Notes: generated by a model not told the origin, from the letters alone. A stretch of DNA of 64,000 nt from Pseudomonas sp. MWU13-2105 (GCF_023242315.1 NZ_JALLIY010000001.1:62001-126000), one strand, 5' to 3'. Positions 47,863 to 57,859 are shown, counted from the first letter of the stretch. A program made the numbers and translations.

Positions 47863-48588
47863 TCAAGCCACCTGGTTTTTTGGCCAATGCTCGGCGTGAG
47901 CCAGGGAAACCAAGGCTTCGCGAACTTGTGTCGGCGTATTGCAAGGTAACTCGAAGGGCAACCAGTACAGTGCCTGGCCGATACGCAGGTGCATGCCTTC
48001 GCTGTCGATACCGGCCAGTTGCGCCGGCAGCGCATCCGGCAACCCGGCCAGGGCGACGTAATGGGCAATGGCCTTGGCGTGATCGTGGTTCATATGCTCG
48101 ACCATGCTGGTCTCGGCCTTGCCGGCGAACGGATTGGCCAGGGTCACCTGATCGAGCCAGTGGATCGCGCCGAAACCGCCGATGTAGCGATGCCGCACCG
48201 GGTTGAGCACCCAGAAATCGAAATCGTGGACTTGATGGTAATTCTGCGAGTCGGGGAAGTAGCGATAGTAGCGTTCGGCCGCGGCTTCGATCGCCTCGGC
48301 AGTGCAGAGCTTTTCGGCTTCGGCCAGGTAGGTCAGGCGACCGACCGCCTGCACGTCTTCGGCTTCGCGTTCGCCCACCAGCAAGGAGCACTTGGGGTCC
48401 TTCTGCAGGTTATGGGTGTGCTGGGCGATCCGGCTGATCAGGATCAGCGCCCGGCCCTGGTCGTCGAGGCAATAAGGCACCACGGAGCCAAACGGGAAAC
48501 CGGGCATGGCCTTGGAGTGCGTGGACAACACCCCCCGGTACTCCTTGAGCAACAGCTCGCGGGCATTCTTGGCAACTTCAACACTCAC
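47863..48588 (-). CDS. HugZ-like pyridoxamine 5'-phosphate oxidase-fold protein
   Basis: This 241-residue protein has an N-terminal split-barrel flavin-binding fold (residues about 10-150, GVLSTHSKAMPGFPFGSVVPY) and a C-terminal DUF2470 domain beginning at MVEHMNHDHAKA. This is the HugZ heme-oxygenase-like layout; heme degradation is possible but not shown. The start is GTG with AGGAG seven bases before it. Confidence 0.82.
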   Translation of the reverse strand: MSVEVAKNARELLLKEYRGVLSTHSKAMPGFPFGSVVPYCLDDQGRALILISRIAQHTHNLQKDPKCSLLVGEREAEDVQAVGRLTYLAEAEKLCTAEAIEAAAERYYRYFPDSQNYHQVHDFDFWVLNPVRHRYIGGFGAIHWLDQVTLANPFAGKAETSMVEHMNHDHAKAIAHYVALAGLPDALPAQLAGIDSEGMHLRIGQALYWLPFELPCNTPTQVREALVSLAHAEHWPKNQVA

Positions 48589-48660
48589 CTTTTGACTCCT
48601 CGCCTGAAACCGTCGACAAGCCCTGAGACCCGCGAATGAAAATCAATGACAAAATAAACG

Positions 48661-48798
48661 TTATCCGCGACGGATGCCAGGGTTGGCAAGACGGATCTTC
48701 GCGCCCAGGCGATCACCGTTCTTCAACCAGACACTATCGACCAGCAACGCCGTCGAGGCGCTGAAAATCGCAAGATACGGCAAGGTTCTGGATAATAT
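48661..48798 (-). pseudogene. Remnant of a DUF481 outer-membrane protein gene
   Basis: The frame reads LSRTLPYLAIFSASTALL then VDSVWLKNGDRLGAKIRLA, which matches the signal peptide and first mature residues of Pseudomonas DUF481 proteins (typically beginning MLSRTL and containing DTVWLKNGDRL). The codon at the expected ATG is ATA, and the frame ends after 46 residues instead of about 300. The rest of the gene is missing. I judge this a decayed gene. Confidence 0.6.
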
Positions 48799-48872
48799 AA
48801 GCAGAAAGAGGATTCGGGTTTGCGCGAGGGAACCTGCATCTACAGCCAAATCCCTGAACAGGATTGCCCACG

Positions 48873-49223
48873 ATGACAGAAGACAGCGCCGCCGAAAGCC
48901 CCGCGCAGATGCGCCGCACGGCGCTTTACCTGACCCTGGCGCAAGTCCCCGCAGGCCGGGTCGTAACCTACGGCCAACTCGCCGAGCTGGCCGGTCTCGG
49001 ACGCGCCGCGCGCTGGGTCGGACGGACCTTGAGCCAATTACCCGCCGACACCCGGCTGCCCTGGCACCGGGTGCTGGGTGCCGGCGGTCGGATCAGTCTG
49101 CCCGCCGGCAGCCCCTCCGGCGACGAACAGCGCGCCCGGCTGCGGACCGAAGGCCTGAGCGTGCTAAACAATCGTGTCGATATGCAGCGCCATGGCTGGC
49201 GCCCGATAGAGCACAGCGGTTAG
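48873..49223 (+). CDS. Alkyltransferase-like protein (ATL, MGMT family)
   Basis: This 116-residue DNA-binding protein is related to O6-methylguanine-DNA methyltransferase. In place of the reactive cysteine in PCHRV it has tryptophan: LPWHRVLGAGG. Such ATL proteins cannot transfer alkyl groups, but bind O6-alkylguanine and hand it to nucleotide excision repair. The helix-turn-helix VVTYGQLAELAGLGRAARWVG is intact. ATG at 48873 with AGGA. Confidence 0.87.
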   Translation: MTEDSAAESPAQMRRTALYLTLAQVPAGRVVTYGQLAELAGLGRAARWVGRTLSQLPADTRLPWHRVLGAGGRISLPAGSPSGDEQRARLRTEGLSVLNNRVDMQRHGWRPIEHSG

Positions 49224-49266
49224 AGTGCGCGCTTTGTTTCCGTTAACCTGAGGCAGATTCCAGCCC

Positions 49267-50811
49267 ATGCCCCGTAAAACCTGGCGCGCCGCGCTCGCCG
49301 CTTATGCCAGCCCCTCGACACTCGTGCTCTTGCTGCTCGGTTTCGCCGCCGGCCTGCCTTATATGTTGGTGTTTTCCACGCTTTCCGTCTGGCTGCGTGA
49401 AGCCGGTGTGGCCCGTGAAACCATCGGTTATGCCAGCCTGATAGGCCTGGCCTACGCCTTCAAATGGGTCTGGTCGCCGCTGCTCGACCAATGGCGCCTG
49501 CCGTTGCTCGGCAAGCTCGGACGCCGCCGTTCCTGGCTGGTGCTGGCACAGATCCTGATCGTCCTCGGATTGATCGGCATGGGTTTCTGCGATCCCCAGA
49601 AACACCTGTCCTGGCTGATTGCCATTGCCGTGGTCGTGGCCTTTGCCTCCGCGACCCAGGACATCGCGGTGGACGCCTATCGCCTGGAAATCGCCAACGA
49701 CAGCCAGCAGGCCGCCCTGGCCGCCAGCTATATGTCGGGCTATCGGGTCGCCGCCCTGCTGGCCACCGCCGGCGCGCTGTTTATCGCAGAAGGCTTCGGC
49801 TCCACCGGTTTCAGCTACAAACACTCGGCCTGGACCGGCACCTACGTGCTGTTCGGCCTGCTGATGATTCCGGCGCTGCTCACCACCTTCTTCATGCGTG
49901 AACCGCCAGTACCGCTGCGCACCCAGCTCTCCGCCGGACGCTACAGTTTCGTGCACCAATTGTCTTCGGTCTTCGTGCTGATTGTCCTGCTGGTCTCGGT
50001 CCCGGCGATGTTCACCCAGCTCTACAACACCGATTTCGCCAGCGTGCTGTTCCAGGGCCGGAGCATGCTCGACCTGCTGCTGGAAGACCGCGCCTTCCTG
50101 CGCGCGATCCTCTATACCCTCCTCACCACTCTCTGCCTGTCGAGCATGGGGCGTCGCGGCCTGGCGCCGGTGCTGACGCCGGTCAATGACTTTATCGTCC
50201 GTTATCGCTGGCAGGCCCTGCTGCTGCTGGGGCTGATCGCCACCTATCGGATGTCGGACACGGTGATGGGCGTAATGGCCAACGTGTTCTATATCGACCA
50301 GGGCTTTACCAAGGATCAGATCGCCGGGGTCAGCAAGATCTTCGGCCTGATCATGACCCTGCTGGGCGCCGGCATGGGCGGCCTGCTGATCGTGCGCTTC
50401 GGCATCCTGCCGATCCTGTTCATCGGCGGCGCAGCCTCGGCGGCGACCAACCTGCTGTTCATGTTGCTGGCCGACATGGGCCCGAACCTGAAGATGCTGA
50501 TCGTCACCATCTCCCTGGACAACTTCAGCTCGGGCCTGGCGACCTCGGCTTTCGTCGCCTACCTGTCGAGCCTGACCAACCTGAAGTTCTCCGCCACCCA
50601 ATACGCCCTGCTCAGCTCGATCATGCTCCTGCTGCCGCGCCTGATCGGCGGTTATTCCGGGGTAATGGTGGAAAAATTCGGTTACCACAAGTTCTTCATC
50701 ATTACCGCCGTGATGGGCATCCCGACCCTGATCCTGATCGCCCTGCACTGGTATCAGTCCAGTCGTGGCGAAGGCGCGATACCCGCCACCGTCGGCGAAG
50801 AAACCCCGTAA
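49267..50811 (+). CDS. ampG: AmpG family muropeptide MFS transporter
   Basis: This 514-residue inner-membrane permease imports GlcNAc-anhydroMurNAc peptides during wall recycling and so links to AmpC induction. The start (YASPSTLVLLLLGFAAGLPYMLVFSTLSVWLREAGV) and SATQDIAVDAYRLE are highly typical of AmpG. It has about 12-14 predicted helices. GAGG precedes the ATG. Confidence 0.9.
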   Translation: MPRKTWRAALAAYASPSTLVLLLLGFAAGLPYMLVFSTLSVWLREAGVARETIGYASLIGLAYAFKWVWSPLLDQWRLPLLGKLGRRRSWLVLAQILIVLGLIGMGFCDPQKHLSWLIAIAVVVAFASATQDIAVDAYRLEIANDSQQAALAASYMSGYRVAALLATAGALFIAEGFGSTGFSYKHSAWTGTYVLFGLLMIPALLTTFFMREPPVPLRTQLSAGRYSFVHQLSSVFVLIVLLVSVPAMFTQLYNTDFASVLFQGRSMLDLLLEDRAFLRAILYTLLTTLCLSSMGRRGLAPVLTPVNDFIVRYRWQALLLLGLIATYRMSDTVMGVMANVFYIDQGFTKDQIAGVSKIFGLIMTLLGAGMGGLLIVRFGILPILFIGGAASAATNLLFMLLADMGPNLKMLIVTISLDNFSSGLATSAFVAYLSSLTNLKFSATQYALLSSIMLLLPRLIGGYSGVMVEKFGYHKFFIITAVMGIPTLILIALHWYQSSRGEGAIPATVGEETP

Positions 50812-50928
50812 ACACTGGTCCCCGCCGCCCTCCCCCGAGGCGGCGCGGCGACACGCCTGTACGTCGCCGGATCACACCCGTACAATGCCCAGTCATTTTC
50901 AGTCATCAGCAAGCGACAACGGCCAACC

Positions 50929-52644
50929 ATGCGCACCAGTCAATATTTGCTCGCCACACAGAAAGAAACGCCTTCCGACGCGGTCGTGATCAGTCATCAG
51001 TTGATGCTGCGCGCCGGGATGATCCGCAAACTCGCTTCCGGCCTGTACACCTGGCTGCCCATGGGCCTGCGTGTGATGCGCAAGGTCGAAGCCATCGTGC
51101 GCGAGGAAATGAACGCGGCCGGCGCCCTGGAAGTGCTGATGCCCGGGATCCAGCCGGCTGAACTGTGGCAGGAATCCGGTCGCTGGGAACAATACGGCCC
51201 CGAGCTGCTGCGCCTGAAAGATCGCCATGACCGCGACTTCTGCGCAGGCCCCACCCACGAAGAAGTGATCACCGATCTGTGCCGCAACGAGCTGAGCAGC
51301 TACAAGCAGCTGCCGATCAACCTGTATCAGATCCAGACCAAATTCCGTGACGAAATCCGTCCACGCTTCGGCCTGATGCGCGGCCGCGAATTCATCATGA
51401 AGGACGCCTATTCCTTCCACGTCGACCAGGCTTCGCTGCAGGTCACCTATGACCGCATGCACCAGGCGTACTGCAACGTCTTTACCCGCCTGGGCCTGAA
51501 ATTCCGCCCAGTGGAAGCCGACAACGGCTCCATCGGTGGCGCCGGCTCCCATGAGTTCCACGTACTGGCCGAGTCCGGCGAAGACGACATCGTCTTCAGC
51601 AACGGCTCCGAGTACGCCGCGAACATCGAGAAAGCCGAAGCCGTGCCGCGCGAAACCTCACGCCCCGCGCCAACCGAAGCCCTGCGCCTGGTCGATACCC
51701 CTGACGCGAAAACCATCGCGCAGTTGGTCGAAGGCTACAACCTGGCAATCGAAAAGACCGTCAAGACCCTGATCGTCCACGCCGAAGAAGAAGGCAAGCT
51801 GATTGCACTGATCGTCCGTGGCGATCACGAACTGAACGAAATCAAGGCCGCCAACCAGCCTGGCGTTGCCAGCCCGCTGGTCATGGCTTCCGACGCCGAA
51901 CTGCGGGACGCCATCGGTGCCGGTGCCGGTTCCCTCGGCCCGCTGAACCTGCCGCTGCCGATCATCATCGACCGTTCGGTCGAGCTGATGAGCGACTTCG
52001 GCATCGGCGCCAACATCGACGACAAACACTACTTCGGCGTCAACTGGGAACGCGACCTGCCGGTCCCGACCGTGGCCGACCTGCGCAACGTCGTGGCCGG
52101 CGATCCGAGCCCGGACGGCAAGGGCACCCTGGAGATCAAGCGCGGCATCGAAGTCGGCCACATCTTCCAGCTGGGCACCAAGTACAGCGAAGCGATGAAG
52201 TGCCAGGTGCTGGGCGAAAACGGCAAGCCGGTGACCCTGACCATGGGCTGCTACGGTATCGGCGTTTCCCGCGTGGTCGCCGCCGCCATCGAACAGAACA
52301 ACGACGCCAACGGCATCATCTGGAGCGACTCCCTGGCGCCGTTCCAGATCGCCCTGGTACCGCTGCGCTATGAAACCGAGCAGGTTCGCGAAGCCACCGA
52401 CAAGCTTTACGCCGAACTGACGGCCGCCGGCTTCGAGGTGCTGCTGGATGACCGGGACAAGAAAACCAGCCCGGGCATCAAGTTCGCGGACATGGAACTG
52501 ATCGGCATTCCCCATCGGATCGTGGTCAGTGACCGCGGCCTGGCCGAAGGCAACCTGGAATACAAGAGCCGCACCGAGGCCGAGGCGCAAGCCCTGCCAG
52601 TCGCCGAGGTGCTGTCGTTCCTTCAGGCCCGTATCCGTCGCTGA
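50929..52644 (+). CDS. proS: Prolyl-tRNA synthetase ProS
   Basis: This 571-residue class II synthetase is of bacterial type. The catalytic motifs ([17 protein letters not shown], motif 2 [26 protein letters not shown], motif 3 [13 protein letters not shown]) surround an INS-type editing domain at about residues 225-400, which removes mischarged alanine. The start [13 protein letters not shown] is conserved. Confidence 0.97.
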   Translation: MRTSQYLLATQKETPSDAVVISHQLMLRAGMIRKLASGLYTWLPMGLRVMRKVEAIVREEMNAAGALEVLMPGIQPAELWQESGRWEQYGPELLRLKDRHDRDFCAGPTHEEVITDLCRNELSSYKQLPINLYQIQTKFRDEIRPRFGLMRGREFIMKDAYSFHVDQASLQVTYDRMHQAYCNVFTRLGLKFRPVEADNGSIGGAGSHEFHVLAESGEDDIVFSNGSEYAANIEKAEAVPRETSRPAPTEALRLVDTPDAKTIAQLVEGYNLAIEKTVKTLIVHAEEEGKLIALIVRGDHELNEIKAANQPGVASPLVMASDAELRDAIGAGAGSLGPLNLPLPIIIDRSVELMSDFGIGANIDDKHYFGVNWERDLPVPTVADLRNVVAGDPSPDGKGTLEIKRGIEVGHIFQLGTKYSEAMKCQVLGENGKPVTLTMGCYGIGVSRVVAAAIEQNNDANGIIWSDSLAPFQIALVPLRYETEQVREATDKLYAELTAAGFEVLLDDRDKKTSPGIKFADMELIGIPHRIVVSDRGLAEGNLEYKSRTEAEAQALPVAEVLSFLQARIRR

Positions 52645-52661
52645 GTCCAGATAGAGCGCCC

Positions 52662-53615
52662 ATGTTCAATCGAAGTGCCTTAGCCCTCGGGGGCGCCGCC
52701 TTGTGCGGCGCCCTGCTGGTCAGCGGCTGCGCCAACCAGATGTCACAACGTACCGAGCACGAAGAGCGCGTCGAGCGCAAACTGCTCGAACACAATCTGC
52801 AGATCGATGTCGGTGATCCCAAGGTCCTCGAACTGCCGCAACGTCGCGTGCGGATTCACGAGCAGAAGACCTTCGAAGTCACCGAGTTCGACGTCACCCG
52901 TCGCTATGACCGCTACACACCCTACCAGGGCTGGCGCAAGGTCTATGAAATCCCACTGGGAGCCGTGGCACTGGTCGGTGGTATTGGCGCCAACGTGGCG
53001 AATATCTTCGCCCTCGGCCACCTGCCCGACAGCATTACCCATGGCTGGCTCAAGGACGGTATCGACGGCCTCAATCCGTTCGTCAACGTCGAGTCCGGCG
53101 GACGCGCCCAGCAGAACCTGGCCGGGGTCGAGGAAGTCCAGCGCGACAAGCGCATGGAACACTCAAGCCTGCCGTGGTCCGAACGGCCGGTGGAAGTACT
53201 CGCCGGCAAGCAGAGCGCGGAATTGACCACCGACCGCAATGGCGTATTGCGCCTCAACCTGCTCGACAGCCCGTTCGCCGAGCAGGACCTGTATCGCATC
53301 GGCAATCTGCAGATCCGCGTGGAAGATGCCCAGGGTCAAATCCACTCGGACTCGAGCCTGTCCATCAGCAGCAAGCTGCGCGGCAAGCTGCTGGAGGCCC
53401 ACGACCTGATCTACAACGACCTGGAGGGTGACGACGTCAACCAATGGGTGCACCGGGTCAAGCGCTTGTCGGAGCTGGGACTGGAAGACGAGGCCAGTGA
53501 ACTGGAACAGAGCCTGATCGAACTGACCCGCAACGATCCCGAGTTGCAGCATGAGTTTCTCCAGACCCTGACCAAGAAGGCCGGGCGACTGGTGGCGGAT
53601 CCCGGGGCCAACTGA
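52662..53615 (+). CDS. Hypothetical lipoprotein downstream of proS
   Basis: This 317-residue lipoprotein has a signal ending ALLVSGC (cysteine at residue 23). A possible second hydrophobic stretch (LGAVALVGGIGANVANIFALG) is near residue 107. The end is helical and acidic. It lies 17 bases after proS; a protein of this kind follows proS in other Pseudomonas. No function recognised. Confidence 0.75.
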   Translation: MFNRSALALGGAALCGALLVSGCANQMSQRTEHEERVERKLLEHNLQIDVGDPKVLELPQRRVRIHEQKTFEVTEFDVTRRYDRYTPYQGWRKVYEIPLGAVALVGGIGANVANIFALGHLPDSITHGWLKDGIDGLNPFVNVESGGRAQQNLAGVEEVQRDKRMEHSSLPWSERPVEVLAGKQSAELTTDRNGVLRLNLLDSPFAEQDLYRIGNLQIRVEDAQGQIHSDSSLSISSKLRGKLLEAHDLIYNDLEGDDVNQWVHRVKRLSELGLEDEASELEQSLIELTRNDPELQHEFLQTLTKKAGRLVADPGAN

Positions 53616-53647
53616 GATCCCGACACCCATTTTCCTGACGCCCCCCT

Positions 53648-53723
53648 TGCAGGAGCAGAGCTTGCTCGCGAAGGCGTCCTTGAGGACGCTAAAAGCTTCG
53701 CGAGCAAGCTCTGCTCCTACAGG
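53648..53723. repeat. REP inverted pair between the lipoprotein gene and dinB
   Basis: GGAGCAGAGCTTGCTCGCGAAG and its inverted copy flank 22 bases, themselves partly palindromic (GCGTCC/GGACGC). Could also act as a bidirectional transcription barrier between two convergent genes. Confidence 0.82.
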
Positions 53724-53764
53724 TTTTGCGTTGCCCTCAATGTACACCCCACCCAGACAGCGCC

Positions 53765-54826
53765 TCAGCTATTGAACAACTCCAGTTGCTCATGCCCAGC
53801 GCGCAGATCCTGCAGGCGCACACCAATCCCCAACAACCGCACCGGCCGCTCTCCCCGGGCAAAGGCCTGGCTCAGCAACTGCCGATAACTCTCCAGATCC
53901 CGCCCGGCCCCGGCCTGCTCCAGGGTGGTCTGGGTAAAGTCATGGAACTTCACTTTTACGAAGGGCTTGCCCGGTCGATAGCTGCTGTCGAGTCGGGCAA
54001 TGCGCCCGGCGAGGGTTTCCATCAATTCAGGGAGTTTTTCCAGGCAACTGGCAAGATCCGGCAGGTCGGCATCGTAGGTGTTTTCGACGCTGACCGACTG
54101 GCGTCGGCTGTCGTTATGCACCAGCCGCTCATCGACCCCCCGGGCCAGCCCCCAGAGGCGCTCACCAAAACTACCGAACTCGCGAACCAGAGCCAACTTG
54201 CCCCACTCGCGCAATTGCAGGCAATCGACGATCCCCAGCCGCCCGAGCTTGTCCGCCGTGACCTTGCCGACCCCGTGCAATTTGTTGACCGGCAAGCCGG
54301 CAACGAAATCCTCCACCTGGTCCGGGGTGATCACAAACAACCCATTGGGCTTTTTCCAGTCGCTGGCAATCTTGGCCAGGAATTTGTTCGGCGCCACTCC
54401 GGCGGAGACGGTGATATGCAATTGCTTCGAGACCCGGCGCCGGATGTCCTGGGCAATCCGCGTCGCGCTGCCGGCAAAGTGCGGGCTGTCGGACACATCC
54501 AGGTAGGCTTCATCCAGGGACAAGGGTTCGATCAGATCGGTGTAGTCGCGAAAGATCGCCTGGATATCCTTCGACGCTTCCTTATAGGCATCCATCCGTG
54601 GCTTGACGATCAGCAGGTCCGGACACAGGCTCAAGGCATGCCGCGACGACATCGCCGAACGCACGCCATAGGCACGCGCCTCGTAATTACAGGTGGCGAT
54701 CACCCCTCGCCGATCCGCTGAACCGCCCACCGCCAAGGGCTTACCGACCAGGCTCGGGTTATCACGCATCTCGATGGCGGCGTAGAAGCAATCACAGTCG
54801 ACGTGGATGATTTTGCGTTGCGTCAT
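53765..54826 (-). CDS. dinB: DNA polymerase IV DinB
   Basis: This 353-residue Y-family translesion polymerase has catalytic acidic motifs VDCDCFYA (residues about 5-12) and SLDEAYLDVS (about 103-112). A little-finger domain follows from residue 235. It is SOS inducible, as shown by the LexA box 61 bases upstream. Confidence 0.95.
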   Translation of the reverse strand: MTQRKIIHVDCDCFYAAIEMRDNPSLVGKPLAVGGSADRRGVIATCNYEARAYGVRSAMSSRHALSLCPDLLIVKPRMDAYKEASKDIQAIFRDYTDLIEPLSLDEAYLDVSDSPHFAGSATRIAQDIRRRVSKQLHITVSAGVAPNKFLAKIASDWKKPNGLFVITPDQVEDFVAGLPVNKLHGVGKVTADKLGRLGIVDCLQLREWGKLALVREFGSFGERLWGLARGVDERLVHNDSRRQSVSVENTYDADLPDLASCLEKLPELMETLAGRIARLDSSYRPGKPFVKVKFHDFTQTTLEQAGAGRDLESYRQLLSQAFARGERPVRLLGIGVRLQDLRAGHEQLELFNS

Positions 54827-54886
54827 GAAAACACAGGTTCATTCAGGGAGCGGAAACAGTACAGGCCAGCAGTATCTCACTGACAC

Positions 54887-54902
54887 CTGTATATAGCACC
54901 AG
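54887..54902 (-). promoter_or_regulatory. LexA (SOS) box of dinB
   Basis: On the minus strand ACTGGTGCTATATACAGG contains CTG-N10-CAG, with the AT-rich core typical of LexA sites, 61 bases before the dinB start. Confidence 0.85.
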
Positions 54903-55120
54903 TAGTTTGATTCTTCCTCTTCAACTGTAGGAAACAGCCCGATTGAATTTATTTTCTCAATCGAAAAGCATCCTCCGATAGAGCTGAAAGCCTTGTCCGG
55001 CATAGCCCCGAGGCTCGTCACAACCCCTGCTTCAAACGCTAACCAATTGAACCATAAAGGGGTTTTCCTCAATTAAGGTTTGACAGCCGGGCGTTTCGCT
55101 GTAGAATGCCGACACACAGA

Positions 55121-55197
<77 letters not shown>

Positions 55198-55199
55198 AA

Positions 55200-55317
55200 C
55201 ATCAGAAAAGGCTACTCGAAAGAGTGGCCTTTTTTGTGCGTGCCTGTTTTGCCCGGAAGCCTGAAAAAACCTGCTTGCCGGACACTTACCGAAAGCGATC
55301 GGTTAAATCGAGGCTTT
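55200..55317. repeat. Downstream repeat A of the tRNA-fMet unit
   Basis: This 118-base stretch includes the tRNA terminator (AGGCTACTC/GAGTGGCCT, T-run, at 55209-55235) and recurs in diverged form at 57666-57786. Shared words are CGGACACTTACCGAAAGC and AAATCGAGGCTTT. Confidence 0.75.
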
Positions 55318-55334
55318 TCCGGCTCCTGCAACCA
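55318..55334. repeat. Fragment of tRNA-fMet 3' end (possible att remnant)
   Basis: TCCGGCTCCTGCAACCA is the last 17 bases of the tRNA with one mismatch (T for C). The rest of the tRNA is absent. It sits at the left edge of the MFS/MarR islet. Confidence 0.65.
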
Positions 55335-55397
55335 ACGATACTGGTGATTCCGAATTTTCCGGGTAGCCGGCTCCATTGCGCACGGATCGGGTATTGC

Positions 55398-56711
55398 TCA
55401 GCGCCTGGAGTCGCCTTCGCGCACAATGATCACAGGCGCCTGGGATCCACCCTCATAACTTTGCCCGATTGGCTCAGCGGTACGAGGCGTTTGAGGACGA
55501 CGGAATTGCCGAGCGAGGAAGCCTGTCGCCACGAGGGCCGCGGCAAAGCCAGAGGCCGCGCCGATGCCGAGCGCCCAGCGTGGCCCGCAATGATTGGCTA
55601 CCCATCCGACTATCGGCGCTCCGATCGGCGTGCCTCCAAGCGCGATGCCAACGCGGAGCGCCATCACCCGCCCGCGCATTGCCGGCTCCGTCGAGAGCTG
55701 CATCAGGCTATTCGTGGTGTTGGTGAACATCAGGGCGGCCACACCGATGATGACCAGCGCCCCGGCGAAGAGCCAGTAGCTCGGCGCAAGGGCGGCCAGC
55801 GTACAGCCGAACCCGAATACCGCCGCGCCGATCAGCAGCGAGCCGAACCGGGGCTTGTTGCGGCCGGCGCCTAGCAGCGCGCCGGCTACCGTGCCGATCG
55901 CCATGACCGACGACAGCAGGCCATATCCGCGGGCATCGGCGTGGAAAACCCCGACCGCCATCGCCGAAATGAAGATCGGGAAGTTCAGGCCGAAGGTGCC
56001 GATGAAGAACAGCATGACCAGGATTGACCTGAGGTCCGGCCGCGCCCACACATAGCGAAACCCTGCGGTAAAGCTTCCCCGGGTGCGTTGAGCCCTGGCG
56101 TTCGGATGAAGCTCGGCGACGCGCAGCAATGTCAGGGAAATCAGCACCGCAATGAAGGAGACGCCGTTGATCAGAAAGGCCCAGCCGCTTCCGATCGCCG
56201 CGATGACCACGCCTGAGACGGCCGGGCCGATCATCCGCGCGATGTTAAACGAAGTCGAGTTGAGCGCCACCGCATTGTGCAGACATTCATCGCCGACCAA
56301 TTCCGCGACGAAGGTCTGACGCACCGGTGCATCGAACGCCGCCGCGCAGCCAAACAGGAAGGCGAAGATGTAAACGTGCCAGAGCTGGATGACACCCGAG
56401 ACAGTGAGAATCCCCAGCACCAGAGCGAGGGCACCCATGCTCGCCTGCGTGGCGATCAGCAGCTTGCGCTGATTGAAATGGTCGGCGGCAAAGCCAGTCC
56501 ATGGCAGCAACAGGAGCTGCGGCCCGAATTGCAGCGCCATGACCCAGCCGGCGGCCGACGCATCGTGATGGGTGAGCTGGGTGAACACCAGCCAGTCCTG
56601 GGCCGTCCGCTGCATCCAGGTGCCGACATTGGAGATGAAGGCCCCTCCCACCCAGAGCCGATAGTTGAACCCTCGCAGGGAGCGGAAAAAGCTCGCAAAG
56701 GGAGGCTTCAC
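55398..56711 (-). CDS. MFS transporter (MFS_3/EntS-like)
   Basis: This 437-residue major facilitator protein with about 12 helices opens FRSLRGFNYRLWVGGAFISNVGTWMQRTAQDWLV, characteristic of the MFS_3 group, which includes enterobactin exporters and drug pumps. Substrate unknown. The start is GTG with GGAG at a proper distance. Together with the MarR regulator encoded beyond the gene fragments, it suggests a regulated efflux module acquired by transfer. Confidence 0.83.
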   Translation of the reverse strand: MKPPFASFFRSLRGFNYRLWVGGAFISNVGTWMQRTAQDWLVFTQLTHHDASAAGWVMALQFGPQLLLLPWTGFAADHFNQRKLLIATQASMGALALVLGILTVSGVIQLWHVYIFAFLFGCAAAFDAPVRQTFVAELVGDECLHNAVALNSTSFNIARMIGPAVSGVVIAAIGSGWAFLINGVSFIAVLISLTLLRVAELHPNARAQRTRGSFTAGFRYVWARPDLRSILVMLFFIGTFGLNFPIFISAMAVGVFHADARGYGLLSSVMAIGTVAGALLGAGRNKPRFGSLLIGAAVFGFGCTLAALAPSYWLFAGALVIIGVAALMFTNTTNSLMQLSTEPAMRGRVMALRVGIALGGTPIGAPIVGWVANHCGPRWALGIGAASGFAAALVATGFLARQFRRPQTPRTAEPIGQSYEGGSQAPVIIVREGDSRR

Positions 56712-56878
56712 CGCTGCTCCGGATGATTACCGCCATGGAAGCGGCCAAAGTGCCGGGCGGAAAAAACGGCGATCAGCAGCGCGCCCGCGCCGAACGCGGC
56801 AACGTCGCCTGTATTCCGCAAGGCAAAGTCGCCGACACAAGAAAGGAGCAAATAGCCGATAGTGATGTTGAAAAAGCC
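56712..56878 (-). pseudogene. C-terminal fragment of an unidentified protein, likely membrane
   Basis: An open frame reads FNITIGYLLLSCVGDFALRN then GDVAAFGAGALLIAVFSARH and ends close to the MFS start. It has no start codon of its own and is joined directly to the truncated isochorismatase. This looks like the tail of a membrane transporter left by a deletion. Confidence 0.4.
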
Positions 56879-57052
56879 TCAAAGCACGTTGACGAGCACC
56901 ACCGGCAGGCCACGCTCGCGGAAAGCATCGGCGAGCGTCCGGGCCCGCTCTATGACTTCGCCAATCGGGTGGCTGACGGGAAGACCGACGATGCCTTTCT
57001 GCAGGTCGACGACAACCAGGGCGGTATTCGGATCGAGCGTAGTCAGCGCCAT
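56879..57052 (-). pseudogene. Truncated isochorismatase-family hydrolase
   Basis: 57 residues from MALTTLDPNTALVVVDLQKG show the N-terminal catalytic aspartate motif VVVDLQKGI of cysteine hydrolases. The protein stops where about 130 more residues are expected. The ATG has a good GGGGAGA site, so the gene looks intact up to a breakpoint near 56879. Confidence 0.65.
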
Positions 57053-57111
57053 GGATTCTCCCCTCGAAATTTCGGATGAGTTGGATTGGGCGTGAGCCCC
57101 ACGAACTTCCG

Positions 57112-57564
57112 TCAATCGTCGATGAGCCGCTTGAGCAGCTCGACGGCCTCCGCAAGCTTGTTCTGTTCCTCCGGCGACAGACGCGCCTGGAGAGTTCGGG
57201 TCAGCCAGTCCTGGCGCGCCGCGCGACCTTCCTTGACCCATTTACGACAGGCGTCCGTGAGCGAGAGCAGGGTCTGCCGCCCGTCCGTCGGGTCTGGCCC
57301 GCCACTCACCAGGCCTGCGCTCTCCAGCGCGGCGACGACCGAGCCCATCGATTGCGGACGCATCGCCTCCGCCCGGGCAAGGCTTGATGCCGTGGCGGGA
57401 CCGTCCTTCTCCAGGCGAAGCAGCACAGACACCTGGGAAGGGGTCAGGTCGTTAACACCAGCTTGCTCGCGCAGTCGGCGCTTCAGCTTTCCCGTCAGGG
57501 CTCGGAGGTCCTGCGCGAGAGCAGCAGTACGTAGGGCTTGGAAATTCTCGGGCTGATCGTTCAT
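57112..57564 (-). CDS. MarR family transcriptional regulator
   Basis: This 150-residue winged-helix regulator has LTPSQVSVLLRLEKDGPATASSLARAEAMRPQSMG as the DNA-reading part and DPTDGRQTLLSLTDACRKWV as the wing. It probably represses the MFS gene and its own promoter until a toxic ligand binds. Same strand as the MFS gene. Confidence 0.87.
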   Translation of the reverse strand: MNDQPENFQALRTAALAQDLRALTGKLKRRLREQAGVNDLTPSQVSVLLRLEKDGPATASSLARAEAMRPQSMGSVVAALESAGLVSGGPDPTDGRQTLLSLTDACRKWVKEGRAARQDWLTRTLQARLSPEEQNKLAEAVELLKRLIDD

Positions 57565-57859
57565 GTCAGCCGTTATAGAAGATATGAAGACAAACTGTAA
57601 AGTAAAACTTATCAGCTAAACTGAATATATTGCGCAAGACTCAAGGGCGCGGTCACAAAATCGCCACATCAAACAGGCCACTCGAAACAGCGACCGTTTT
57701 TGTACGCGCCTGTTTTTGCCAGGCAGCCTGAAAAATCCTTGATTGTCGGACACTTACCGAAAGCAGCCGATCAAATCGAGGCTTTACGCATTATTTTGAC
57801 CAAACGGATGATTAACGGTTGACACCTCGGCGTTCGGCTGTAGAATGCCGCCACACAGA
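57565..57859. other. Right edge of the islet, repeat A' and tRNA promoter
   Basis: These 295 bases have no gene. They hold the MarR promoter, the diverged repeat A' at 57666-57786 and the promoter of the second tRNA, whose last 20 bases match those before the first tRNA. Confidence 0.65.

Noticed and set aside
54839..55072. 77-codon ORF upstream of dinB on the minus strand
   Set aside because: It overlaps the dinB LexA box and promoter, and shows no family resemblance.
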